NCBI GenBank assembly: GCA_964575225.1
Contig: CAZNQW010000215.1
Coordinates: forward strand, 1 to 6,704
Direction of reading: 5' to 3'
DNA: 6,704 bases
Origin: CAZNQW01 sp964575225
GTDB lineage: Bacteria > Chloroflexota > Anaerolineae > JAAYZQ01
Shown: positions 1 through 5,895 of the stretch, piece after piece
Position numbering within the stretch: position 1 is the first letter of the stretch
How the letters are laid out: each line of letters begins with the position of its first letter
Program-made: the position numbers and the translations under genes
Notes under the pieces: model-generated
Database searches by the model: none
Seen by the model: only the letters and a program-made list of their open reading frames with translations
Told to the model about the DNA's origin: nothing

Positions 1-1331
1 CGGTGGCCAAAATCGGCCAAGCCGAAAAAGATATCCGATGGCTCCTTGGGCCGGAGGATCAGGTCGGGGGCGCGGTCTACGTAAGGGCCGTCGTAGACCT
101 CTTCGCGGCGGATCACCTCACCGATGAGGGGCCGGCCCGTCTTGGGATCGCGGAACTCGTAAGCACGGCGTTCGATCTCGTCGCGCACCGCCTCATACTC
201 GGCGCCCGGTTCGACGATGCCGTGGGGTTCTCGCCCCTTCAGATTTACATAAATGGAGCCCAGGTGTCGCCCAAAGGAATAGGCCTTGGACCGGCTCCAA
301 TCGACGTCCAGGAAGGAGAGAAAGACCATCTTGATCAGGTGATCCACAAAATAGCCGGCCACGTACTCGGCCTGTTTGGCCAACCGGAGGCGGTCGAGGA
401 TCTGGTGGACGTTGCGCAGGGTAAAGCCGCTGCGGAACATGAGCTGCTTGACCCGCGTCCACGGATCCTTTTTCAGGCAGATCATGCCGGTGTCCATCAG
501 CCAGTTATTGAGCACGATAAAGTTGTTGGCTTTGCCCATGCCGTGGTCCGACAGCAGAAACACCAGGGTGTCGTCGTCGGTGTGGGCCAACAGGCGGCCC
601 ACGCTCTCATCCACCTTGACGAAATAGTCGCGGACCAGCCCTTCCTTGTTCTCGTGGTCGGTGCGCCACGGGTGCTCTGGGTCGAGATAGTGCCAGAGCT
701 GATGGAGGACGCGGTCGGTGTCGAAAAAGACCGCCATGAACACGTCCCACGGTCTGGTTTCCAACAGATGCAGCGCCGTCCGCGTGCGCATGTCCAGCAG
801 GCTGTAACTGGCCTCCATAAAGCTCTCTTTTCGGCTCTCGGTAAAGGTCTCGGTCGGATAGATGCGATAGTTGCCGACCACCTGCTCCAGCTCGCCGGCC
901 AACTCGGGCGGATGGATAAAGTCGTGGGCGGCATAGGGCGTGAGCCAGCCGCTGACCATGTAGCCGTTGATCTTTTCGACGGGGTAGGATAGGGGGAGGT
1001 TCAGCACGCCCACGTGATAGCCCCCATCGCTGAGGTACCGCCAGATGCTGGTTCCACCACGCAGAGAGGTGTTGACCGGTGGAAAGCTGTAGGAGCCCTC
1101 CTTGCGGTACAGAAAATCATAGATCCCGGTCTTGCCCGGGTTCATGCCGGTCACAAAGGAGGACCACGAGGGTCCCGAGGTGGGAGGGATCGTCGAGCGT
1201 AGGTGGCCCGTGGTCCCCCGTTCCATCAGTTTCTGGATGGTGGGCAGGTAGCCCTGGTCCACCCAATGCTGGATGATGTCCAAGGGCACGCCATCCAGGC
1301 CGATAATCATGGTTTTCTTGGGTCTTTGCAT
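1..1331 (-). CDS. Type I phosphodiesterase/nucleotide pyrophosphatase-family protein (alkaline phosphatase fold), C-terminus cut by window edge
   Basis: This is an open minus-strand frame of 443 codons from ATG at 1331 with no stop before the window edge, so the C-terminus is missing. Family enzymes hydrolyse phosphodiesters or phosphomonoesters with two metal ions. The full metal-site set is visible: D13 (IIGLDG), a nucleophile-position S52 in PPTSGPSW followed by FVTGMNPG, D206 and H210 (DRVLHQLWH), D262/H263 (LLSDHGMG) and H356 (GRHLGSIYVN). The end region (RAPDLILRP) is also typical of the family. S52 replaces the more usual Thr; Ser is the nucleophile in classical alkaline phosphatases, so activity is plausible. 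No signal peptide is visible, suggesting a cytoplasmic enzyme. The start is supported by GGAAAG seven bases upstream; M8 is an alternative. It follows the polysaccharide permease by 107 bp on the same strand, which hints at glycan or phospholipid-linked chemistry, but the substrate cannot be told from sequence. Confidence 0.9.
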   Translation of the reverse strand, partial: MQRPKKTMIIGLDGVPLDIIQHWVDQGYLPTIQKLMERGTTGHLRSTIPPTSGPSWSSFVTGMNPGKTGIYDFLYRKEGSYSFPPVNTSLRGGTSIWRYLSDGGYHVGVLNLPLSYPVEKINGYMVSGWLTPYAAHDFIHPPELAGELEQVVGNYRIYPTETFTESRKESFMEASYSLLDMRTRTALHLLETRPWDVFMAVFFDTDRVLHQLWHYLDPEHPWRTDHENKEGLVRDYFVKVDESVGRLLAHTDDDTLVFLLSDHGMGKANNFIVLNNWLMDTGMICLKKDPWTRVKQLMFRSGFTLRNVHQILDRLRLAKQAEYVAGYFVDHLIKMVFLSFLDVDWSRSKAYSFGRHLGSIYVNLKGREPHGIVEPGAEYEAVRDEIERRAYEFRDPKTGRPLIGEVIRREEVYDGPYVDRAPDLILRPKEPSDIFFGLADFGH

Positions 1332-1380
1332 CTCAATACTTTCCAAATTCTCTCGGCGTGTTGCGCCGTCGAGTGGTGCG

Positions 1381-1411
1381 CCGGGTCGATAGGCTATCGA
1401 TCAGGACCCGG
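1381..1411 (-). other. Strong intergenic hairpin between permease and phosphodiesterase genes
   Basis: Inside the 107-bp gap, CCGGGTC (1381-1387) pairs with GACCCGG (1405-1411), and an inner GATA/TATC pair closes on a GGC loop. A six-base bulge separates the two stems. No T-run follows on either strand, so it is not a typical intrinsic terminator. It may be an mRNA processing or stability element that sets the relative expression of the two genes. That role is inferred; the pairing is read directly from the sequence. Confidence 0.5.
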
Positions 1412-1438
1412 AGTAGGATCGACGCGAGCGGCGGGAAC

Positions 1439-2245
1439 TCAGGCTTCTTCACCAAACCTGGGGCTCAAGCGGCAGAAAAACAGGTAGCCCAGGAACAGGA
1501 TGATCAAGCACTGAACGGCCGTTCGCAGAAAAAAGTCCAGGCCGGTGGGAACGCCATGGTACAGGATATCCTGGTACGATGCGACCAGAGACGCCATGGG
1601 GTTCAGGCGGCGGGACCACAGTTGGATATCGAGGGTCATGCCCAAAATCACCTGACTCTTGGGCAAAACTGTAATCGGATAAAAGATCGGGGTCAGGAAG
1701 AACCAGGCCTGCAACACGATCTGCATGATGTGCTGGGTGTCGCGATAAAAGACGTTGGCGGCAGCCAGGATAAAGGCGATCCCCAGGGTGAACATCACCT
1801 GCACCAGGATGGTAAAGGGCAGCATCAGCAACGCCGCCTTGAAGGGGAAGCCGAATGCGACCATCATGGCGAACAGCACCAGCAGCGCCAGCAGGAAATT
1901 CACCAGATTGGCCAGCACCTGAGACAGGGGAAGGATCTCCCTGGGGAAATAGACCTTTTTGATGAGGGTAGAATTGCTCACGATCGAACTCGTGGCACCC
2001 GTCACCGAAGAGGAGAAAAAGTTCCACGAAAGAAACCCGCACATGAAAAAGACCGGAAAGTTCTCGATGTTATTGGGGAGCATCAGGCTGAACACGATGG
2101 TGAACACCAGGGTCATCATCAAGGGGTTCAGCAGGGACCACAAGACCCCCAGCACCGAGTTCTTGTATCGTACCTTAAGATCCCGGGCAACTAGGTTGCG
2201 AATCAATTCACGATAATGATACAGTTCTACAAATCGTCGAAACAT
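1439..2245 (-). CDS. ABC-2 family polysaccharide/O-antigen/teichoic acid export permease (Wzm/TagG-like)
   Basis: A 268-residue inner-membrane protein, the usual length for the transmembrane half of ABC exporters of lipid-linked glycans. The N-terminus has the amphipathic interface segment (LVARDLKVRYKNSVLGVLW, residues 18-36) found at the start of Wzm/TagG/KpsM-type permeases. About six hydrophobic segments follow: near 33-56, 64-88, 111-132, 137-162, 172-195 and 237-257. KKVYFPREILPLS (96-108), the FYRDTQH loop (166-172), FFLTPIFYP (182-190) and RRLNPMASL (212-220) are family signatures. It should work as a dimer with a Wzt/TagH-type ATPase, which is not in this window. It starts 37 bp after the glycosyltransferase stop, so the two are probably co-transcribed. 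Only a weak ribosome site (GGACCGGTGA) precedes the ATG, which may mean coupling to upstream translation. The exact glycan cannot be assigned. Polysaccharide rather than drug export is favoured by family signatures and neighbours. Confidence 0.92.
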   Translation of the reverse strand: MFRRFVELYHYRELIRNLVARDLKVRYKNSVLGVLWSLLNPLMMTLVFTIVFSLMLPNNIENFPVFFMCGFLSWNFFSSSVTGATSSIVSNSTLIKKVYFPREILPLSQVLANLVNFLLALLVLFAMMVAFGFPFKAALLMLPFTILVQVMFTLGIAFILAAANVFYRDTQHIMQIVLQAWFFLTPIFYPITVLPKSQVILGMTLDIQLWSRRLNPMASLVASYQDILYHGVPTGLDFFLRTAVQCLIILFLGYLFFCRLSPRFGEEA

Positions 2246-2282
2246 TCACCGGTCCAGCGTATGGGTTGGCCCAGACGGCGCA

Positions 2283-3515
2283 TTATAGCACGTTTGAACG
2301 GGCCTGGCAAACGGTTTTGTACGCAAGTAGGATGGTGTGCACGGCGCGCTCCCAGGAATAGTCCTCGACGGCGGCACGCCGCAACTCCCGACTCAGCGCG
2401 CGCGAACCTTCGGGCTCCATCGCCAGGGTGTGCAGGAGGGCCAGGGCCAGCGACTCGGCGTCGCCCGCCTGGGCATAGATCCCCTTCTCGCCCAGGTACT
2501 CGCGACTGACGGGCGTGTCAAAGGCCACGGTGGGCAACCCCATGGCCATATAATTCAGGATCTTGCCGCTACCTTCCGTCGCCGATAGCTTGGGGGCGAC
2601 GGCCACATCGCCCAACGCGAGATAGTCCCGCGCTTGATGGTAGGGAATTTTGCCCGTGAAGGTGGTGTGGGCTGCCAGTCCCCGCTCGCGGGCCACGGCT
2701 CGATAGTGGTCGACCGAGGGAAAGCCCATGATCAAAAAATGGACGTCTGGACGCTCCTGGACGATCTTGGCGGCCGCCTCCAGAAGGGCGTCGGTGCCCT
2801 GGTAGGGGGCCAGCAGCCCCAGGTAGACCACGATCTTGCGTCCGGCAGGAATACGCAGCGAGGCCCGCCGCGCCGCCAGAGCCTCCTGCTCGCCCTCTGA
2901 GGGAGGGCGAAACCGGTCGGCGTCCACACAGTCGACCAGGGGCCGGACGCGCTCGGGGCGGCAGCCAAATTCCTCGGTCAGCAGGCGCCGGGCGTTTTCC
3001 GAGCTGGTCAGGATCACGCGCGCGCGCCGATCGATCCTCTCCTCCAGCCAGCGGAGCAATCGGTAAAACGGACGGCCTTTGGTCAGAAATTTGTGGTCCA
3101 GCATCTCGCTGGTCATGCTGCCCTGGAAATCAAAGACCATCGGGATGCGCAACAACCCGCCGACAACCAGCCCGATGAGCGCGCCTTCGTGCATGTGGGC
3201 GTGGATGACGTCGGGGCGGTGCCGGATCGCCCGGTACAGCACGGTCCAGAATAGCAGAAAGTCAAAGGCCACCTTGTGGAGCGACGAGCCCACCTCATAG
3301 TGCTCGCGGAAAGGGATGCTGGCTGTGCGGACGATGGCGACGCCGGGCAGATCCTGGCCGTTGCGATAGGTGCAGACCGTCACTTTGTTCCCGTGGCTCT
3401 GCAGGATGCGCGTCTCTTCCAGGATGCGCACAGAGCACCCATAGTCTGAGAAGAACGAGGTTGGGGCGATCATGAGCACTGTCCGTGGTTTGCTCGACTT
3501 GGTTTCTCGATGCAC
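2283..3515 (-). CDS. GT4-type glycosyltransferase (GT-B fold)
   Basis: A retaining-type GT-B glycosyltransferase that would transfer a sugar from a nucleotide-sugar donor in glycan assembly. Numbering follows the longest frame from ATG 3599 (438 residues). The N-terminal acceptor domain begins at TVLMIAPTSFFSDYG (40-54) and includes RPDVIHAHMHEGALIG (128-143). The C-terminal donor domain has GRKIVVYLGLLAPYQGTDALL (253-273), FTGKIPYHQARDYLALGDV (314-332) and EGSGKILNYMAMGLPTVAFD (342-361). The second Glu of the EX7E motif is replaced by Asn (NYMA), a variant also known in related GT4 enzymes. I prefer GTG at 3515 (410 residues). The 3599 ATG has no ribosome site and overlaps a promoter, while AGGGAACGG precedes the GTG by about 12 bases. 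ATG 3473 would cut the first beta strand. It lies 37 bp upstream of the export permease, so it probably builds the exported glycan. Donor and acceptor are unknown. Confidence 0.88.
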   Translation of the reverse strand: MHRETKSSKPRTVLMIAPTSFFSDYGCSVRILEETRILQSHGNKVTVCTYRNGQDLPGVAIVRTASIPFREHYEVGSSLHKVAFDFLLFWTVLYRAIRHRPDVIHAHMHEGALIGLVVGGLLRIPMVFDFQGSMTSEMLDHKFLTKGRPFYRLLRWLEERIDRRARVILTSSENARRLLTEEFGCRPERVRPLVDCVDADRFRPPSEGEQEALAARRASLRIPAGRKIVVYLGLLAPYQGTDALLEAAAKIVQERPDVHFLIMGFPSVDHYRAVARERGLAAHTTFTGKIPYHQARDYLALGDVAVAPKLSATEGSGKILNYMAMGLPTVAFDTPVSREYLGEKGIYAQAGDAESLALALLHTLAMEPEGSRALSRELRRAAVEDYSWERAVHTILLAYKTVCQARSNVL

Positions 3516-3552
3516 GACGCGTAAAATCCGTTCCCTGAGTATTACAAACCAA

Positions 3553-3574
3553 TACCCCGTGCAATTACGGGGTA
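3553..3574 (-). promoter_or_regulatory. Perfect 8-bp inverted repeat in the glycosyltransferase leader
   Basis: TACCCCGT and ACGGGGTA flank a 6-base loop (3561-3566). The repeat lies about 7-29 bases downstream of the predicted transcription start and about 40 bases before the preferred GTG start. No T-run follows, so it is not a terminator. It could be a 5'-end stabilising stem or a protein-binding operator. Further TACCC copies on the plus strand at 3573 and 3592 give ~20-bp spacing, which suits an operator. Function is inferred. Confidence 0.4.
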
Positions 3575-3587
3575 CCCACTGGCGTTG

Positions 3588-3616
3588 ATTGTACCCCATC
3601 TATAACAGAATTGCAA
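3588..3616 (-). promoter_or_regulatory. Sigma70-type promoter for the glycosyltransferase-permease operon
   Basis: Read on the minus strand, TTGCAA (3616-3611, 4/6 to TTGACA) is followed by exactly 17 bp and then TACAAT (3593-3588, 5/6 to TATAAT). Predicted transcription start is near 3580-3583. It follows a long non-coding region and precedes the first gene of the block, as an operon promoter should. Because the ATG at 3599 lies inside the spacer, that codon would not be in the transcript. Confidence 0.55.
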
Positions 3617-4210
3617 GCAGTCGAAAGAACCTGGTTTCCTGCCCGACCGGGGTATGAAAAGGACGTAAGCAGCCGTCCAATCCCGTCGCCCTCGCGGAAG
3701 CGGGGGCCCATGGATGCCCGCCTGCGCGGGCGACGGGAGGGATGGGGGCACCCCGACCGTCGCAATTAAAAACGGGGCGCCCCCAAGGTCAGCCACGAAT
3801 CGCACGAATTTGGCGCCAGCCAATGGGGTCAGGCCTACCGAGACCGACCGAGTCGCATCGCCTCCCGCGCAACCGGATCTCGGCGGGGCAACGCCTTGGA
3901 TTGCGGGGGACCGGGGGCCGCAGGTCCCCGGCGCGGGGGTGTGGGGGTGCGCGGGCATCCCCACAAATGCCCTGCGCCGCAAAAGGGCAGTCCTCTCGGT
4001 GGATGGGGCCCTGCGGGTAGAGCACAGCGATGGGGCGCCGCGAGGGGCAATCTGGCCGATGGGCGTGACGCGGCCCAACATCCCATCGTCCTCGGGGGCG
4101 GAACAGGTACGTGGATGTGCCATGGCCGTCGCCCTCGCGGAAGCGGGGGCCCATGGATGCCCGCCCGCGCGGGCATGACGGGAGGGATGGGGGTGCCCTA
4201 CTGCCGCAAG
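3617..4210. other. Repeat-rich non-coding region between the redox and glycan operons
   Basis: I see no credible gene here. Open frames on both strands (such as plus 3714-4178 and minus 3542-4228) translate to Pro/Arg/Gly/Ala-rich sequence with no domain, and the repeats run through them. The region holds two direct repeat copies, described separately, and a central GC-rich stretch of about 340 bp. That stretch has several potential stems: GGGGACC/GGTCCCC near 3905-3930, GGGCAT/ATGCCC near 3953-3972, and TGCCCT/AGGGCA near 3968-3989. Beside the first copy, CACGAAT occurs twice 9 bp apart (3794-3800 and 3803-3809). Confidence 0.7.
3683..3788. repeat. Dispersed-type repeat, copy A
   Basis: This copy aligns to 4126-4232 in the same orientation. 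The first 40 bases are identical; the full alignment has about 9 mismatches and 3 gap bases by hand. The inner part includes GCCCGCCTGCGCGGGC, which can fold. The outer end has a run of five A's followed by GGGGCGCCCC, a loopless palindrome that looks like a decayed form of the terminator hairpin in copy B. In its minus-strand frames it reads as AGIHGPPLPRG- or PRFREGDG-like peptide. Such strings often appear in spurious annotations of bacterial interspersed repeats. Confidence 0.8.
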
Positions 4211-4232
4211 TAAAAACGGGGCACCCACAAGG
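4126..4232. repeat. Dispersed-type repeat, copy B
   Basis: Second direct copy, offset by 443 bp from copy A. It differs by an extra AT at 4175-4176 and by scattered substitutions mostly in the last 40 bases. Its outer end runs into the GGGGCACCC/GGGTGCCCC hairpin that acts as the terminator of the upstream redox operon. A third copy of the arm, GGGTGCCC, lies at 4191-4198, so alternative pairings are possible. Confidence 0.8.
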
Positions 4233-4240
4233 GGTGCCCC
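4211..4240 (-). terminator. Intrinsic (rho-independent) terminator of the fumarate reductase-like operon
   Basis: On the minus strand, GGGGCACCC (4240-4232), loop CTTGT and GGGTGCCCC (4226-4218) form a perfect 9-bp stem, followed by GTTTTTA. It begins 28 bases after the TAG stop of the flavoprotein gene. It separates the redox operon from the glycan operon, which has its own promoter. The stem overlaps the end of repeat copy B. Confidence 0.85.
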
Positions 4241-4268
4241 TAAGGATGCAGGGCTTTAGCGCGACGCC

Positions 4269-5882
4269 CTAATGTTCGTGACGGGTATAGTCGGGCAGCA
4301 ACAGCGGCGATTCGATCTCGGTCTCGACGCCCGCCGCGACCAAGGCGTTCTCCCACGCCTCGACGTGGTTCAGCGTGAGCTTGCCCAACTGGACCTCTTT
4401 GGCCCGCTGGCCCGCGGCCCGCCCGGCCCGCCGCCCATAAACCGTCACCTCCAGCAGCGAGTTGCCCATCAGCCGGTTGCGGCCGTGAACGCCGCCGCTG
4501 ATCTCGCCCGCGCCGTACAGATTGGGCACAGTGGTGGCCCCGTCGGGTTTCAGGTGGACGCCGCCGTTTTGATAATGGAGGGTGGGATAGACCAGCATCG
4601 GGTCGTGGATGATGTCGACGCCAAAGCGGGCAAACTGGCGCACCATCGCCGGCAGTTCCTTCTCGATGGTTCCGGGGCCATGGATCAGATCGATCATGGG
4701 CGAATCGAGCCACACGCCGGTAAAGCCGGTGGGCGTCACGATGCCCTTCTGCCGCTCTCGACACTCGCGGATGATGGCGCTGGCCTCCACGTCGCGCGTT
4801 TCGCGGGGATAGACGAACTGGTTGCCGTCGATGTTGCACACCTGGGCGCCCAGACCGCGCACCTTTTCCGTTACCAGCAGGCCCACAATCTGGGCCGGAT
4901 AGGCGGCGCCGGTGGGGTGGTACTGCATGGTATCGAGGAAGGACAATCGGGCCCCGGCGCGGTAGGCCAGGATCACGCCGTCGCCGGTGGCGCCATAGTG
5001 GTTGGTGGTGGCAAAGCCCTGGTAGTGCAGTCGCCCGCTGCCGCCGGTGGCGATGATGGTGGTCTTGGCCCGCACCACGCAGTGTTCGCCCGTTTCCAGA
5101 TTCAGCAGCACCGCGCCGGCAGCCTGACCCTTGTCGTCCTTGATCAGTTCGACGGCTGGGGCAAATTCCAGGACGGTGATGTCCTCGGGATAGGAGCGGA
5201 CCTCGTCGCGGAGGGTGCGCATGATCTCGGCGCCGGAATAGTCGCGGGCCGAGTGCATACGCTTGCGGCTGGTGCCGCCGCCGTGGATGGTGAGCAGGGT
5301 GCCGTCGGGGTCTTTGTCGAACATGCAGCCCAGGCTTTCCAGCCAGGCGATGGCCTCGGGCGCGTCGCGCACCAGGGCCTCGACCAGATCGGGATCGTTG
5401 GTAAAGTGACCGCCGCCCATCACATCCAGATAGTGGATGACGGGGTTGTCGCTGGGCTTGTCGGCGGCCTGGATGCCACCCTGGGCCATCATGGTGTTGG
5501 CGTCGCCGTGGCGCAATTTGGTGGCGATGATCACCCGGGCGCCCTGTTCCCGCGCCAGCAGCGCCGCCGCCGACCCGGCGCCCCCCGCGCCAATGATCAA
5601 CACGTCGGTGTCATAGTCGATCGATTCCAGATCGATCTTGTCGTGGCGCAACCGGCTGTGCCCTTCAATTAGATCGGCCAGTTCGAGGGGGGTGCGCATG
5701 CCCTGGGCCGGGCCCACGCGGATCTCCCGCATCCCTTCGGGAATATAGTCGGGGTGGAATCTGCGCAAGATCTCTTGCTTGTCGGCAGGTGATAGCATGG
5801 GCCACGTTTCGTGCAGCCGGGCAGGCCGGGTGGCCTCGACCAATTTGATGGATTCCCGCATCGCAGGAGTATAACCGTCCAT
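4269..5882 (-). CDS. FAD-binding fumarate reductase/succinate dehydrogenase-type flavoprotein
   Basis: A 537-residue flavoprotein that should interconvert fumarate and succinate, or oxidise a related acid, using FAD. Residues 93-115 form the Rossmann dinucleotide site (DVLIIGAGGAGSAAALL). MMAQGGIQAA (131-140), the capping domain, QYHPTG with H322, RETRDVEASAI with catalytic-type R363, HYQNGGV with H436, and GEISGGVHGRNRLMGNSLLE with R470 follow the family order. Asn129 occupies the position of the covalently flavinylated His in E. coli SdhA/FrdA, so FAD is probably non-covalent, as in L-aspartate oxidase. An N-terminal extension of about 90 residues (RPARLHETWPML...) precedes the FAD domain and is longer than in standard SdhA. 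The start is supported by GAGGAG seven bases upstream of ATG; that site overlaps the stop of the iron-sulfur gene, 12 bp away. Partnership with an iron-sulfur protein argues against plain L-aspartate oxidase. Electron direction is unknown. Confidence 0.9.
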   Translation of the reverse strand: MDGYTPAMRESIKLVEATRPARLHETWPMLSPADKQEILRRFHPDYIPEGMREIRVGPAQGMRTPLELADLIEGHSRLRHDKIDLESIDYDTDVLIIGAGGAGSAAALLAREQGARVIIATKLRHGDANTMMAQGGIQAADKPSDNPVIHYLDVMGGGHFTNDPDLVEALVRDAPEAIAWLESLGCMFDKDPDGTLLTIHGGGTSRKRMHSARDYSGAEIMRTLRDEVRSYPEDITVLEFAPAVELIKDDKGQAAGAVLLNLETGEHCVVRAKTTIIATGGSGRLHYQGFATTNHYGATGDGVILAYRAGARLSFLDTMQYHPTGAAYPAQIVGLLVTEKVRGLGAQVCNIDGNQFVYPRETRDVEASAIIRECRERQKGIVTPTGFTGVWLDSPMIDLIHGPGTIEKELPAMVRQFARFGVDIIHDPMLVYPTLHYQNGGVHLKPDGATTVPNLYGAGEISGGVHGRNRLMGNSLLEVTVYGRRAGRAAGQRAKEVQLGKLTLNHVEAWENALVAAGVETEIESPLLLPDYTRHEH

Positions 5883-5889
5883 GTGTGTG

Positions 5890-5895
5890 CTCCTC
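5890..5895 (-). promoter_or_regulatory. Ribosome binding site of the flavoprotein gene, overlapping the upstream stop codon
   Basis: GAGGAG lies seven bases before the ATG at 5882. Its first G is the last base of the TAG stop of the iron-sulfur gene. This arrangement suits translational coupling and equal output of the two subunits. Confidence 0.65.

Noticed and set aside
3..992. Plus-strand open frame of 329 codons
   Set aside because: It is antisense to the phosphodiesterase gene, whose minus-strand frame carries the complete metal-binding set in family order. The plus product is Val/Asp/His/Gln-rich with no domain, and long antisense frames are expected in GC-rich coding DNA.
1381..1411. 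Intrinsic terminator after the permease gene
   Set aside because: The stem is strong but is not followed by a T-run on either strand.
1358..2194. Plus-strand open frame of 278 codons, Gln/His/Gly-rich
   Set aside because: It is antisense to the permease; the Gln/His richness is the complement of hydrophobic codons in the membrane segments.
3542..4228. Open frames on both strands across the intergenic repeats
   Set aside because: They are Pro/Arg/Gly-rich, run through both direct repeat copies, lack ribosome sites and domains, and overlap the glycan operon promoter.
3683..4232. CRISPR array or insertion sequence
   Set aside because: There are only two copies of a ~106-bp repeat with 337 bp between them, not short regular repeats with spacers. 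No transposase frame or clear terminal inverted repeats are visible.
4272..5672. Plus-strand open frame of 466 codons
   Set aside because: It mirrors the flavoprotein gene; the product is Gly/Ala/Val/His-rich with no recognisable fold, while the minus strand shows clear FAD and substrate-site motifs.
4269..5882. Assignment as L-aspartate oxidase (nadB) or classical sdhA/frdA
   Set aside because: Asn at the flavinylation site argues against ordinary sdhA/frdA, and tight linkage to an iron-sulfur subunit argues against nadB. I kept a neutral name without a symbol.
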